Assembly (NCBI GenBank): GCA_025531455.1
Contig: JAMYHL010000101.1
Location: 1 to 64,000, forward strand
Reading direction: 5' to 3'
From: Apiotrichum sp. Y4204
Lineage: Eukaryota; Basidiomycota; Tremellomycetes; Trichosporonales; Trichosporonaceae
DNA length: 64,000 nucleotides
How positions within the stretch are numbered: the stretch's first letter is position 1; each line of letters begins with the position of its first letter. Below, piece by piece: positions 24,401 through 36,449 of the stretch. The notes under the pieces are model-generated. The model was not told where the DNA came from. It saw nothing but the letters and a program-made list of their open reading frames with translations, and did no database searches. Position numbers and translations under genes: made by a program.

Positions 24401-26979
24401 GAAAGTACCGCCACTGTTCGAAGCAAACTGCTGGTTTGGCGACCGTGCGCCATCTGATGACATCTGGCGAGGATACGAAGGCGGCGAGGACGCCTTGGCA
24501 ATGGGCAGAGGCGCCGACCGGACGGGGGGTGATTTGGCCAGGGGCTTGGGAGCCTGTGCTGGGGACGACTTGGCCAGAGGAAGAGGCGCGTGTTGGACAG
24601 GAGGGGATTTGGCAAGGGGCGGGGGCGGCTGTGCCGGGGGCGACTTAGCAAGTGGTGGCGGTGGTTGCACAGGCGGCGATTTTTCCACCGGGCGCGGGGC
24701 ATAGCCTGGCGATTTGTCCACTCGGTGAGGCTCGCCCTGAGGATAGCGATCGGTTGCTCGGGGTGCCTGCAATGCCGCCTGCGATGCCGCGCCGAGCTGC
24801 ATGGCCTGGGTAGGCGGGCTACGGCTGGAAGCCATCGGTGCGGAAGATGTCACCATTGGTCCATCAGGAATAGAGCCAGAGCCAGACCACTGCCGTTGCG
24901 GACGCGGCGGCTGCGGCGCCTGATTGGGGCCGGGAGGGCGAGAGAACTGCGATGGCAGGGGCTGGTGTTGAGGCTGAGGAGGCGAACGGAGTTGCTGCTG
25001 TGGCAGGGGCTGGTGTTGAGGCTGAGGAGGCGAACGAAGTTGCTGCTGCGGCAGCGGTTGATGTTGAGGCTGAGGAGGCGAACGGAGTTGCTGCTGAGGC
25101 ATCGGCGGCGACATCATCCCATTCGGCGGTTGAGGACGGTACTGGGGATGAGGAGGACGCGCCTGTGACGAAGCCGGACCACGCGGTGGAGGGACAATCT
25201 GCGGGGCACCCATGCGCGCGTCTGGCACAGTCACACCAGCCACATGTGGCATCGCTCCCGGTGGCATTGCCCCAGGAGGGTACTGGCCGCTCGATGTCCG
25301 GCCCATGTATCCGTTATAAGTGCCAGATGGGCGCACCATGGGGGCCATCGGCCGAACAGGCATGGACCCATGGCCGTGCGAGCTAGTCGGAGGACTCATC
25401 GTGTGGCCATGCGACGACGTCGGCGAAGGCGGACGACCCTGCTGCATCTGTGAGAACGAGTTCTGCTTCACGGGGACCGGACGCTGCGGCCCGTCTTGAC
25501 CACTGAGCTGCGATGCGATCGGTGCTCCGCCAAAGCTTGTTGGCGGGGGCGATGCAAAGCGGTTAGCGATCGGACCCTCGTTGGGCGCCTGACTAACTTG
25601 ACCATTCGGTTGGGGCCTCTGGGCTGAGGATGCGATGATTTCGTACGAGTTGCCGTTCGGTCCGGGATGGGAGTTGGAAGGACGCCGGGCACTCGCACTT
25701 GGCGAGGGAGAGCTCTTGGGAGCAAAGTCGAGAAGGGGTGGGCGAGAGTAGATCTGCTGCTGCGGGAAGTGAGGTCCGTTAAAGTAGTGCTGGTCCGGCG
25801 ACATGGGAGGGGACATTGGTGGCGACATGGGGGCCGACGCAAGGGCCGCCGTGATCGGGGCCTTCTTTTGTCCGTACATACCACCGCCAGGGGGGCCCGG
25901 TGGTCCCGGCGGTCCCGGTGGTCCGGAAGGGGGTCGAGGGTAGAACTGTGGGCTGGGCCTGGGAACCTGCCCACCTGGTGGTCCGTTCATGGGGGGCCTA
26001 CCAGTAGGGTAGCCGTTCATTGGAGCATTGCGAGGGGGTCCGCCATTGTATGCGAAGCCGTTAGGAGGCCCGTTCGATGCTCCGTTGGCATGCTGTGGCT
26101 GCGGCTGCTCATGCGGCTGGTTGGCTGGGAACATTAGTGACTGATGCGATGGATGTGCAGAGTAAATGCAGAATGCAACTGACGAGGTCGGCTGTTGACT
26201 TTGAACCCAGCACTGGGCCGCCTGGCAGGGACAGGGTGCATGTCAGGCATCGAGGGCTCGGCGGCGGCGGCACCGGGAGGGAGTGCCGGGAGGGCGTGAT
26301 TGAAAGTCGAGGGCGGTGAGGGGGTGTTATGGCTTGTGGCGGTGGGGCTGAACTGTGTGCCCGACAGCAAACCTCCACTCCCCCCCATCAACAAGGCTCC
26401 ACTATGGGAGGAGTCGATGACCGACATGCGGGGGAGTTGAGGTGGCGGAGTCGCATTCTTGTGCGTTTCCGTTGCGTCGTGCCCACTCTGAGTGAGACGC
26501 CTGAAGAATCCCCCGCCAGACTTCTTTGGTGGTGTAGGGCGCTGAGGATCCATCATGGACATGGTCGGCGCCGACTGCCTTCTCAGTCGGAACGAGCTTC
26601 TCTTTTTCGACCTTGTGGATTCAACTGGAGTGATTGGGATGTCTCCTGAGTCGACAAGTTCCCAGTCAGCGTCGGGCTTGTTGATGCGGAGAGTGTTCAA
26701 AAACTCTCTGCGTGTGTCTTCTCCGTCAAAGAGCTTTGGTGTGAGGCTGTGGCGCTGAGACTGTTGGAATGATGAAGGTGGGGGAGGCGAGGTGGGGCCA
26801 AGGCCGGATAAAGCAGAGATGCGACGGGACGCGACAGTGGGTGTGCCAGTTGGAGTTGCGACAAAAGTTGACGAGGAGGTTGTCGAGGATGGGGTAGAGA
26901 TGCCCGAGAGGAGGGGAGGGCGTGATAGGACAGAAACGGGAGGGGAAGACGGGCGGGCGACGAGGTCGGAGGGATCCAT
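21422..26979 (-). CDS. 1,819-residue Pro/Gln/Ser-rich low-complexity protein with conserved-looking C-terminal regions; function unknown
   Basis: Three exons (26979-26184, 26124-23101, 23061-21422) join in frame. The first junction uses donor GTCAGT and branch CACTAATG, so the ATG at 26134 lies inside an intron rather than being the true start. Residues 1-265 include a more ordered stretch (DGEDTRREFLNTLRINKPDADWELV, shown here in part: FLNTLRINKPDADWELV) and a basic SRSKK/RRQS patch. About 266-1190 is Pro/Gln/Ser-rich with three copies of a 16-residue repeat near 608-656 and a row of LAKSPP repeats. Residues ~1195-1300 (IVVTLLPYLNINSFLNLIG, MTGEQVGRWVMREWG) and ~1595-1819 (LRVFVPVSQQVPRW, VLVFVPFMPHKLVPLEYV) look folded. 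I do not recognise the family; a signalling or morphogenesis scaffold is one guess. Confidence 0.85.
24954..25097. repeat. Coding minisatellite, three 48-bp units
   Basis: Three 48-bp units (24954-25001, 25002-25049, 25050-25097) within the large Pro-rich gene encode tandem copies of a 16-residue PQQQLRSPPQPQHQPL-type repeat. Units differ by few bases, implying recent expansion or ongoing homogenisation. Confidence 0.9.
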
Positions 26980-29900
26980 GGATGTAGCAGCGCCGAAGAG
27001 TAAGGAACGTGATGAGGTACGAGGCGGAGGTTGTGGACAGTGAGGTGCGAGAGTGGCCGTTGGAGGATAAAAAAGCAAGAGACAAGCGCGACACACGGAC
27101 GTCAAGTATAGTCGATGTCACAAGATATTGTGTAGGAATGAAAGATCAGGAAGCCAGGGGGAGTAGAAGGGAGGACAATCGTCAGATGGGCAGACGGGAC
27201 CGCCAAGGCCGAAGCGGAGAGGATGAGCGCGAAGCCGATGGGTGTCGGGGGGCAAGTGGTGCCGGTGTGGCGTGTTCGATGCGCGAATGTGAGTGTGGGG
27301 GGTATGGAGTGGTGGTGTTCGTGATGATGGTGACAGACCAAGAGTCACGATGTAGAGTGGAGAGAGAGAGGGAGATAATGTTAATCGCGCGGAGAGATGT
27401 TGCGGTTTGCGGGTGGTGGTGTAACAAGATGGATGGGACGTGTCGATCCAGAGTGTGAGGAAGAAAAGGAGTCCGTCAGGGGAAAGCAAGGGGCAGAGAT
27501 CGGAGAGAGCGACAATGGAAATGGGATCGCAGTGCAAGAGGGACAGAAAAGACACGGGGGATATCAGAGGCGGGACGGGTTCGGGGTCGATGCAAGCAAG
27601 GATATGGTGTGAGCAATGGTCAAGAGGTGGTTAAACAGACAACGTACGTTGAAGAAACCGCAGTGACACTAGCCAAAGTTGCGAGCGATCAAGCGAGACT
27701 GTGGGGGCGTAAAAGAGGCTGCCGTGGCCTGAGCGGATGTCTCGCGACAGGGAGTGGATCCAGAGACCTGCAGAAGGGGATGGGTATCGGAGCGAGAGGC
27801 TCGTCTTGATCCCGGCTGGCTCCTGGAATCCTGGCGAGAGGCAAGGCGACGAGGGGAGGGAAAAGAGAGCTAAGGGGGTCGAGGATGACCGTGCGAGTTC
27901 GGCTTGACTGAGGGACTGGGCTGAACGCGCGCGGTTCGGCGGCCAAAGTTCTGTTCAGTGGCGTCGTCAGCGCCGGGCAATGGCGGTGGGGGGCGGTGGA
28001 GATGAGACCTGCAAGGCGGAATGGTGACACGCCGGCGGTGGAGAGCGCTGCAGCACGGGTGCCGGGGGTAGATGGATCTCGAACAGAGCTGCTGGTGCAG
28101 AGCAAGAGGCAATCCCCGAGATGGAATGCGATGGATGCGCGGCGCCGAGCGAGGCGATGACGGATGACGATGGCGAAGGGACGGAGAGAGCGGGTCTCCT
28201 GTCGGCTGATCGACGCGTAAAGGGACGGCGGCGAGAGGCTTTGATGAGTGCGATTGGGGAGCGTACAGTTGCGCTCGGGATCGCGATTCGCGTTTGGGAT
28301 GTCAAAAGATTGTGTGTTGGTGGACGAGGGCCGCAATCTGGTCTTTGGAACGTCGTGCTCTATCTACGTCACAATGCGCGGCAAGAAAGAAGAAAAAATG
28401 GCTGAATGTAGAGACAGAGACAGAGACTGTTCGCTGTGTGTGCTCTCTGAGATGTGTATTCGAGACGGAGGCCCCTGGTGGTTTGCGGGAGCGGGACGAG
28501 CTGGTGTGTGCGGGTCGAATGCTAACACGATATCAGACACAAGGAGAAGCCGAGAGGGGGGAGGGGAGGGGGGAGTCGAGGGATCGAGGGCTGCAAAGGA
28601 GATGGTGGCGGCCGGGGAATACGGATACTATTCCAGTTTCCGATGCGCGTTTTGGAGTGGGAGAGGGGAAGAGGAAGAGGGAGATGAGAACAAGCAAGCG
28701 GGTGCAAGAGCTGGCGAGCGTGACAATTGTTCGTCCTGGGTTGACCTTGGTACCTTGTGTCCTGAGATGAAGCGGGGCGGGCGGCGTCCAAAGCTGGTCA
28801 AGCACAAAGACAAGATGCGATGGAGGATGTGTGTGTGGGTTGGAGAATTGGAGGGCCAAGACGGATGTGTGACCCGCGCACAGATCGTCGGCGTGTTTGA
28901 CGGATATCTGTTGCGGAAGGGGGCGAGAAGAGAGAGAGAGAGTCGGGAAAGGGGAATGGAAAAAGCTGGGAAATTGATGCAAGACCACAAGAGACGGGAT
29001 GAAACCTTTTGGGGCCGAAGGAGGTATAGGAATTTTTGGGTGTGGAGAATGGAAAAAAGAACAGCAAGCGACGATACACACACTCTCTCTCTGTGATGAT
29101 GAAAGACAAGAGTAGTGATTCAAAAAGTGGCCGAAGTTGGTCGGATTAGTGTTGGAGCTCGCTCTTCGGCCTCTCGGAACACTCGGAATATGGGATACAA
29201 AACCTCGAACGGATGTTTTCCTACCCCTGTGCCGGGAACACAAGATCTCAAAAGACTAGAGATTAGAATGCTCGCTCCTCTGGATATCCCATCTGAACAT
29301 TGCATGCGGCAGCGACTAGGCTCAGCCGCCTTTGGTCTGGGCTCACAAGGGCTCACAAGGGCCCACACGGCATCTTGGGGGACATCTTGTATGTATATCT
29401 CGTATCCTCGTTGGTTGTCATCTCTCCCTTTTCTGAGCACAGTCAAGGTGCTACGACTGAATTAACCACCCAAAGAAAGACAACATTGCAAGCGATAGAA
29501 ACTGGGTGCGCGGGTGCTGCAATGTGCTGCAATGTGTCGCTTGGTTCCCAAACATGCACACAGACACACACACACACATTGTACGGTACAAACCATATCT
29601 CCTGCATGTGAAAAGGGTTGGTTCCCTTTGCCCTGTAAGCTGCTGGGTACACACCAACACCCTGGTACAAATCTTGGGTACGCCAGCCCACATTCACAGG
29701 TCGCAAAACACAACACAAACCGTACATCCAAGCAGCCTTGGCCAGCCAGCCACCAGCACGCGCTCCTCGGCTTCACCCTGGATCCACATGCATGCCGTCT
29801 CGGCATCAACGACCGCGCCCGCAATCACCGCGCTCTGGGCCAGGGAAAATTTATCCCAGCCCCGAGAACAAGGCTGTAAGAAAGAAAAAAATGGCATAAC

Positions 29901-31893
29901 AGCCGAGGAGGTCCGAGGAGCGAGGGAAATAGGGTAACAAGAAGGGAGAGCTCACTGTTCACTGTTCACTGGCACTGGCACTGGCGGCGTTTAGTGGCGC
30001 TCACCCCATTATTTATCTTTGTGCTTGTTTTTCTCGGTCCCCGTGCCCCGATGCTGGGAGCATAACGGCATCCAGCTGCAACATCTGGTGGCACAGAAAA
30101 GGTTGTCGTCATGTAAGCTTTGTGCCTGTACGACAAGAGGAGGTGGGTAGATCACCAGAGCCCAGAGCGCGAGACGAACCAGTAGCCAAGAGCCCTCTGC
30201 TGATGCATACAGACACACAGGGCCCAAGGCCGGATGCGCTTTCGGGGGGCCTCACGCTCCTCTAGTGCCGGCACGAGAATTGTTCCGTGGAGGTGAACAT
30301 GTTCCTGAGTCCAGCCCAGCCCAGCATGGCATCCAGCTAGTCATGTCGATCATCGAGCACGAGGATGATGCATGTAATCATTGGCATAGACTCTGAGAGC
30401 GTCGAGAGCCCCGAGAGGGTCGATCGGCCGCTCGTGCACCATCATCTCCCAGCCTCCCACTCGGAGCCGAGCGGCCGACAGGCGCGACAGGACGTTCGTA
30501 CCGTCTCGGGTGCAGCACATGGTGCTGCACGCGCACAGATCCCTGCTGCACAGGTTGCAAGGCGTACACGAAGAACACGAAGATGGGTAGACGCGGACAC
30601 GCGGAAGCGCGGAGGCGCGTCCACAGCGCAACAGCGTAGCACCTCCGCTCGGCTACTAGAAGAGATACGCGCCATCCAAATGCGGCACCAAACACGCGTT
30701 CGGCACGGATGTGGCAGAACACGTCTTACTTTTACGCGACCTGCGGCTGGCCGAGTCACGGTGTGAGATAGGATAAAGTTTGGGATTATTTTTTTGTCTG
30801 TTCATCGCATCTTGGAACCCCCCTCCTAACCTGCTAATCTGTGGGTCTGTAGGAGCGGTGCGCCACGGGCCGGAGGCGCGGTTATCGTCTGGTTCTCTGC
30901 GCACAGTTCACTCCGAGGTCCGAGGTCGGGGGTCAGACGACCGACTCGACTGGACGCTTGTCGGACACTGGGACTGATCGGATGCAGGCGTATACCTAGG
31001 GACAAAGGGGAGCATTCTGTAGGAGTTACAAGTGTCCCAATGAACGGTGTCCTAATGAACCCGGGGCCTGGAGCACCTCGACCCGAGATGTAAGGACCAT
31101 AGTTCGGCAAGCGGCCGGAGCGCGGCAGCCTTCCCAAGGCTTGCAGTCACCGCACGTCCATTCGGCCCGCTCTTCCAGTCAAGTCCCCTCTCCCTCGAGG
31201 ATGGCTTCTGCCGCACGCGCCCATCCGCAATGTGTCAATGTGGGGCTGGTTCGGCGTGCTTGGCATCCACGACGCCGGGTTCTGAGATGTGTATCGGCCG
31301 ATGCCTCCATCACTGAATGTGGTACTGTGCCGCGCCATCGTGTCGGTGTGGGTCGGGGTGGTCGCACGATGAAGCACGATTTCAGCTCGACGTCATCCAC
31401 GGCATACACTGGAATGTACCGAGTCTGCCATCGCCAAGACTGACTCGTAGCGGCAGTACATGTGCCTGGGGGGACGATCGCGATGGTGAGCCCGCATCCA
31501 CAAGTATACCGGTACACGCCAACGTGTTCAGGGGATCGTGTCCAGCGTCTATGAGCCCAAGAGTCCGAGGTGCGTGTGTATCAGATTCCACCCACCCCTC
31601 TTTCCCCAGGTGTCAGAGTCCGACCCTGCGCGCTCCCACGTACGCGTGACGCGACGCAAGCAGATACCAATGGACGAAATCGATGACGATGATGTCGATG
31701 GATCTCGTACTTGCTTTCCTGTATACTTGTACTTGCGGACACATGCCGTCATGCAGAGTAGCTAGATCAGTGTGTCAGTGGCGGAAACAGCTGCCCAGGA
31801 GGATGGTACGCCAAGAGAATCGATGACGCGATGCAAGAATACAACATACATGCTCCCGACGCTCCTCTATATCTGATTAGCCGTTAGCTGAGA
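26980..31893. other. 4.9-kb gene-free region upstream of the large Pro-rich gene
   Basis: No supportable gene on either strand. From about 27000 to 29100 the minus strand is strongly pyrimidine-rich, as expected for a long promoter/leader of the gene at 21422-26979. The overlapping open frames there reflect that composition. From 29450 to 31890 I see only a short CA repeat near 29560-29580, short cactgg/cactgtt repeats near 29950-29985, and otherwise unremarkable sequence ending at RRN7. Confidence 0.55.
29559..29580. repeat. (CA)n microsatellite
   Basis: Run of CA dinucleotides (with one cacaga start) in non-coding sequence. Confidence 0.8.
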
Positions 31894-33998
31894 CTACACA
31901 CCAAGCTCATCCAGCGCGTGGTCGAGACTGCGGCTCTCGCGCAGCCCAGCGGCACGGACACGGCGGAATGCCGGGCTGGCATTATTCTCCCTCGGGGGCG
32001 GGTCGCGACGGGGCCGGGCACTGTGCATGCGGCGCTCAAAATGCTCCACTGTCTCGGCAACAGTCTGCACAGGGACGCCGATGACCTCTGCCGCGGCCTG
32101 CAGGACCGTCTCGAACGCCGCGGGGAGCTCGCCAGTAATGTCCGACGCGTCGTACCGCCGATACTGCTCGCCCGGCATGAGAGGCAGCTCGCGCGACGGC
32201 CGCGCGGTGCTCAGTCGCACGGGGTCGGCGGCAGCCGCGGCGTGAAAGTCTGCCCACGAGTTTGGTGATGGGTCCGGGGCGGGCGTCTTTGGGACTTTGT
32301 GCAGCGGAAACTGGGCGAGATGGTTGCCTGAGTGTTAGTAGGCAGAGGATGCACTAACACACCCTTTCCAAAGTCGCGGTCCTTGAGGAGGACGTCTTCG
32401 GCGCGGTCCAGAAACCGGTCGATGTCCACCGGTTCCATGATATCGAAACGCAGCCGCTCGAGATCCCTTCGCGTGCCCTTGAGCACGCCGCTCTTGAGGC
32501 GCTCACCGAGCTCCTTAACCCACATATCGCCGTGCGGCATGCCAATCAGCGGCTCTGTTCGTAACAGTGCCAATCTGGTATTAGCAGAAGTCACTCTCCC
32601 CACACTCACCGCTCCTGCCCGTCCAGGCCGTACGCCAGTTTCATCACAATCACCCACGCGGCGACGATGCTCAGCTCGGGCATGACAATGTCCTTGGTGT
32701 CCGACATGATCGAAATCTGGGTCGTGGACTCCGAGTTGCGCCGCTTCCGCATAAACGTAGTCAGATGGGTGACGTTCAGCGACATGTTGGCGTCAATGAG
32801 ATAGAGCACTTTGAGAGTCTGCGCATGCGTCAAAGCTGGAGGTTAGATCTTCGTCCTGGTCTGCAACCCACCAGTTCCCCCGAGCTGGGAGATGAGATGC
32901 CACGCCAACGGCTGGACGTTGATCTCCGGGATCACCTGGCCGTGCGCCTGGGTCAGGATGCGCGCAAACCGTCGCGAGGCCTCGTAGAGCTGCATGGGTG
33001 GCGGCGAGCGCGGGGGATTGAGTGACCGTTGGACATCAGAGTTCATGAGCTTGAACATTTCGGCAGGCAGCAGTGTGCTGTACACAAAGTTGATGTATGG
33101 AATCTGGTTTGTGTTGATCAGACTGGGGTGTTAGAGAGTTTGACGGATAAGGACGACTCACGACTCGATGTCGACATGCGTAAACGGAATACGCAGCAGC
33201 CACAGGCCAAGAACAAGACAAACGAGCGTGTCGCTGACTCTTAGTTTTGTTCTCTTTCGTGCTGGTGGTTCGCCACTATTTCCGCCGACGTTATCCAGCT
33301 CGGCGTCGCTGTCCTCTGACAGCTGCGCGAGGAGCTCCGCGTCCGACTCGTCCTTGTCGGCCATATCGCTGCTTTCGCTAATATCACTGTCGCTCCCATC
33401 TTCGCGATCGCTATCGCTATTACTACCACTCCTGTTGTCCCTATTGTTGTCCATGAACTGCGACGAACTCGCTTTCGAAATCTCCGGCTGGGGTGTGCTA
33501 CTCCCCGACTCCTTGTCCATCTGCGGGATTGGCGTCATGGCGAGCTGGTATGTCCACAGCTCTCGGACGACAATCTGCATTGTTAGCTATACTACCCCAG
33601 TCATGAGCTAACCTCAAGAGCATCAGGTAGCTGCCATACCGTCTTCAGCGCGGCGACCTGATGGCGAAGAAGGAGCTGGAGCCCCTGTATCCGGAGATAC
33701 TCTGCCGCTCGCCCATGAAGGACTTCCGTCAGCGCAGCCAGCCGAGCGACCCACAGTCCAGATTCGCCCTCGACCTGTTCCCCCGACCTCGGACGTTTTT
33801 CGTAATCTTGCGCTTCTGCATGACATGCCCCGTCGGCTCCGCTACGAGGTTCTCGGACCGCACGCTCTGCGGCGTGAGTTAATCGAAAGGTGTCGGGCAA
33901 CTCACAGCCAAGACGTGCCCGTCCTCGCACACGACGCTGCCGGAGATCGCATCCTTGCGCCACTTGCGCGACCCGCACTGCGGGCACTTTCTCGCCAT
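31894..33998 (-). CDS. RRN7: RNA polymerase I initiation factor Rrn7 (TAF1B/TFIIB-related)
   Basis: Core-factor subunit that brings Pol I to the rDNA promoter. Eight exons (33998-33906, 33866-33755, 33722-33613, 33574-33162, 33122-32872, 32835-32610, 32574-32363, 32327-31894) give 616 residues. The N-terminal zinc ribbon is visible as C5-x2-C8 and C24-x3-H28 (MARKCPQCGSRKW, VVCEDGHVLA), the family pattern. Cyclin-fold-like segments follow: FLHGRAAEYLRIQGLQLLLR, DTLVCLVLGLWLLRIPF and QTLKVLYLIDANMSLNVTHL. An acidic Ser/Asp-rich insert lies near residues 125-185. Exon 3 is reached only through a 32-nt intron (33723-33754); without it the frame stops. Divergent from NOP7. The assignment rests on the zinc ribbon plus LLLR/cyclin-like order. 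Confidence 0.8.
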
Positions 33999-34348
33999 GG
34001 CCGCGCGGAGCAAGTGGGGCAGGTATTGAGAGAAGGGAATGCAGCCGATGTAACAATAACAACAACATTCAGTCCCAGGTCACAGAAAGTTGGCCACAGA
34101 CTCGGTCCGCGATCCGCGATCCGAGTGATCGGCGAGGTGGGACCTCCACTTTTTGGCCACGCGAGCAATCATGAGCGGAACCAAAAATTTCCCACTCGCA
34201 GAAGTTGCAGATCTGCTGGATCCAAGGATCCAAGGGCGGTGGTGGCGAGCAAGAGAAAGAATTAACCAACAGCTGCACAAGACCAAGACCTTCATCGTCG
34301 ACACCACCCCCTGCGACGACAACTACATCCTCTCCCCTCCCCCCCAAA
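33999..34348. promoter_or_regulatory. 350-bp divergent promoter shared by RRN7 and NOP7
   Basis: The two start codons (33998 on minus, 34349 on plus) are separated by 350 bp with no other gene. The sequence includes cgatccgcgatccga-type short repeats around 34109-34125 and a C-rich run directly before the NOP7 ATG. Confidence 0.6.
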
Positions 34349-36449
34349 ATGGCCCGCATCAAGAAGAAGGGAGAGTCCGGCGCGGCCAAGAACTACATTA
34401 CGCGAAACCAGGCGCTCAAGAAGCTCCAGATCTCGCTCTCCGACTTTCGTCGTCTGTGTATCCTCAAGGGTGAGTACCCGTGCTGGGATGTCGAGGTGGT
34501 GCTATGCCTATGCTAGTGCTGCGATTCGTGTAGGAAAGCACAAGAGATAGTACCGCAGGATCCACTCTTATCCTCGTTTAAACGCTCACACCAGGCATCT
34601 ACCCCCGCGAGCCGCTGCACAAGAAGCGCGCGAACAAGGGCTCGTCGGCCCCGGCCTCGTTCTACTACCACAAGGACATCCAGTACCTCCTCCATGAGCC
34701 GCTTCTCGTCAAGTTCCGCGAGCACAAGGCGTTTGCCAAGAAGCTTGCGCGCGCCGTTGGCCGTGGCGAGTGGGGCCTGGCCAAGAACCTCGAGGCCAGC
34801 AAGCCCATTGCGCGCCTCGACCACATTGTGAAGGAGCGGTGAGTTACGATGTATCGAGAATCAACTGACCCCAGCTACCCCACCTTTTCTCTTGCGCTGC
34901 AGGACATCCAGGACCCGCTTAACCTTGTGCACCTCTTCTCGAAGCTCCCCACGAACCCCATCCCCGGCAAGACTCTTGTCCCCACCGAGGTCATCGCCGA
35001 GTGTGGCCGTCTGATCAACGAGTGGAAGGTGTGGGCGATCCGCACGCACTCGCTTCGCAAGGTGTTCCTTGGCATCAAGGGTGTGTACTACGAGTGCGAG
35101 GTTCCCGGCCATGGTGGCGAGCTGGTCAAGGTTCGCTGGCTCGAGGGCTACGACTTCCAGCAGCATGTCCCCACCGACGTCGACTTCCGCATTCTCCTCA
35201 CCTTCCTCGAGCTCTACCGCACTCTTATCTCGTTTGTGCTGTACAAGCTCTACACTGAGGAGAACCTCGTTTACCCGCCTCCTCTGGATGTTGAGCAAGA
35301 CGAGAGGGGCGAGACTGTCGGCGCGTTCCGTCTGATTGAGAACAAGTCGTCCGGCGCCACCGCCGCCGAGGGCGTCTCGAAGAAGGCGGTCAAGCGCGCG
35401 ATTGCCGGCATTTCGAACACCGCGACTGTCGAGGACGAAGAGGATGTTGAGATGGAGGAGCAGACCGCCGAGGTGGACGAGGACTTTGTTGAGCGCCCGT
35501 CCAAGGGTGCCGAGGTCGAGGATGTCTCTACCGCCACTCTCCCGACATACACTTCCCTTGTTGCCTCCTCCAGCCCATCATCCACCGCCAACCTCATCTT
35601 CGCCCCCTACACCTTCTACCTCTCGCGTGAGACCTCGAGCCGTACTTGGGAGTTTGTCATTCGTGCTCTCGGAGGCAAGGTTGTCACCTCGCTCACCGCC
35701 CCGACGCCCGGCAGCGGCCCGAACGCCAACACCATCACCCACGTTCTGATCGACCGTCCGATGACCGACGAGCGGAGGCGCGAGATGGAGGCGGGACGGA
35801 AATGGACCTGGGTGCAGCCGCAGTGGGTTGCGGACTGTGTCAACCGCGGCAAAGTGCTCGGCACGGAGGAGTACGGCCCTGGCAAGCTCCTCCCGCCGCA
35901 CCTTTCGCCGTGGGAGGGCGAGGGAGAAGCCGTGCGTCCCTGGCTTGACGAGGCGGAGGAGGGTGCGGAGGGCGCCGAGGCTGTTGAGGAGGAGGAGTCT
36001 GACGAGGACGACGAGGAGGATGAGGAGATGGAGGCCAAGGAGTCAGAGTTCCCTCCCGCGCTCCTGGCGGCGGCGGAGAACCCATCCGATGCGACGCTTC
36101 TGCACGCGGCCGAGCTCGAGGCCGAGGCAAACGGCACTTCTCATACGGAATTCAAGGCACAGCTCAAGGAGGCGACCAAGATCCACGGCAAGAAGGCGCC
36201 GGCCAAGGCGAACGCCAACGGCCGCGCGGACGAGGACCTGCGCAAGATTATGATGTCCAACAAGAAGGCCAAGCTGTACGAGAAGATGAAGTACTCGAAC
36301 GCGGAGAAGTCTGCCGAGGTGAGTGCGAGGCCTGGAGCGTTATCATGCTGTAATATACTAATTCTCCGCAGAAGCAGAAGCTCGAGACGCGCCGCAAGGA
36401 GATCGAAAAGCGCAAGCGCAAGGAGGCGCGCGCCGGACGCAAGGCGTAA
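34349..36449 (+). CDS. NOP7: Pescadillo homologue Nop7, PeBoW-complex 60S biogenesis factor
   Basis: Nucleolar protein acting with Erb1 and Ytm1 in 27S pre-rRNA processing. Four exons (34349-34469, 34595-34838, 34875-36318, 36372-36449) give 628 residues. The Pescadillo N-terminal domain starts [20 protein letters not shown] and contains [16 protein letters not shown] and [12 protein letters not shown]. The BRCT domain lies near residues 360-460 ([34 protein letters not shown]). Acidic stretches flank it (about 325-345 and 480-500), and the C-terminus is Lys/Arg-rich coiled-coil ([18 protein letters not shown]). Intron 2 is 36 nt. Confidence 0.96.

Noticed and set aside
28248..29096. 282-codon plus-strand frame in the gene-free region
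   Set aside because: Composition follows the purine-rich strand, with no start context, splice support or family resemblance; overlapping frames on the other strand are just as long.
30365..30766. 133-codon plus-strand frame and overlapping minus-strand frames
   Set aside because: Three overlapping frames of similar length on both strands, none with protein-like composition.
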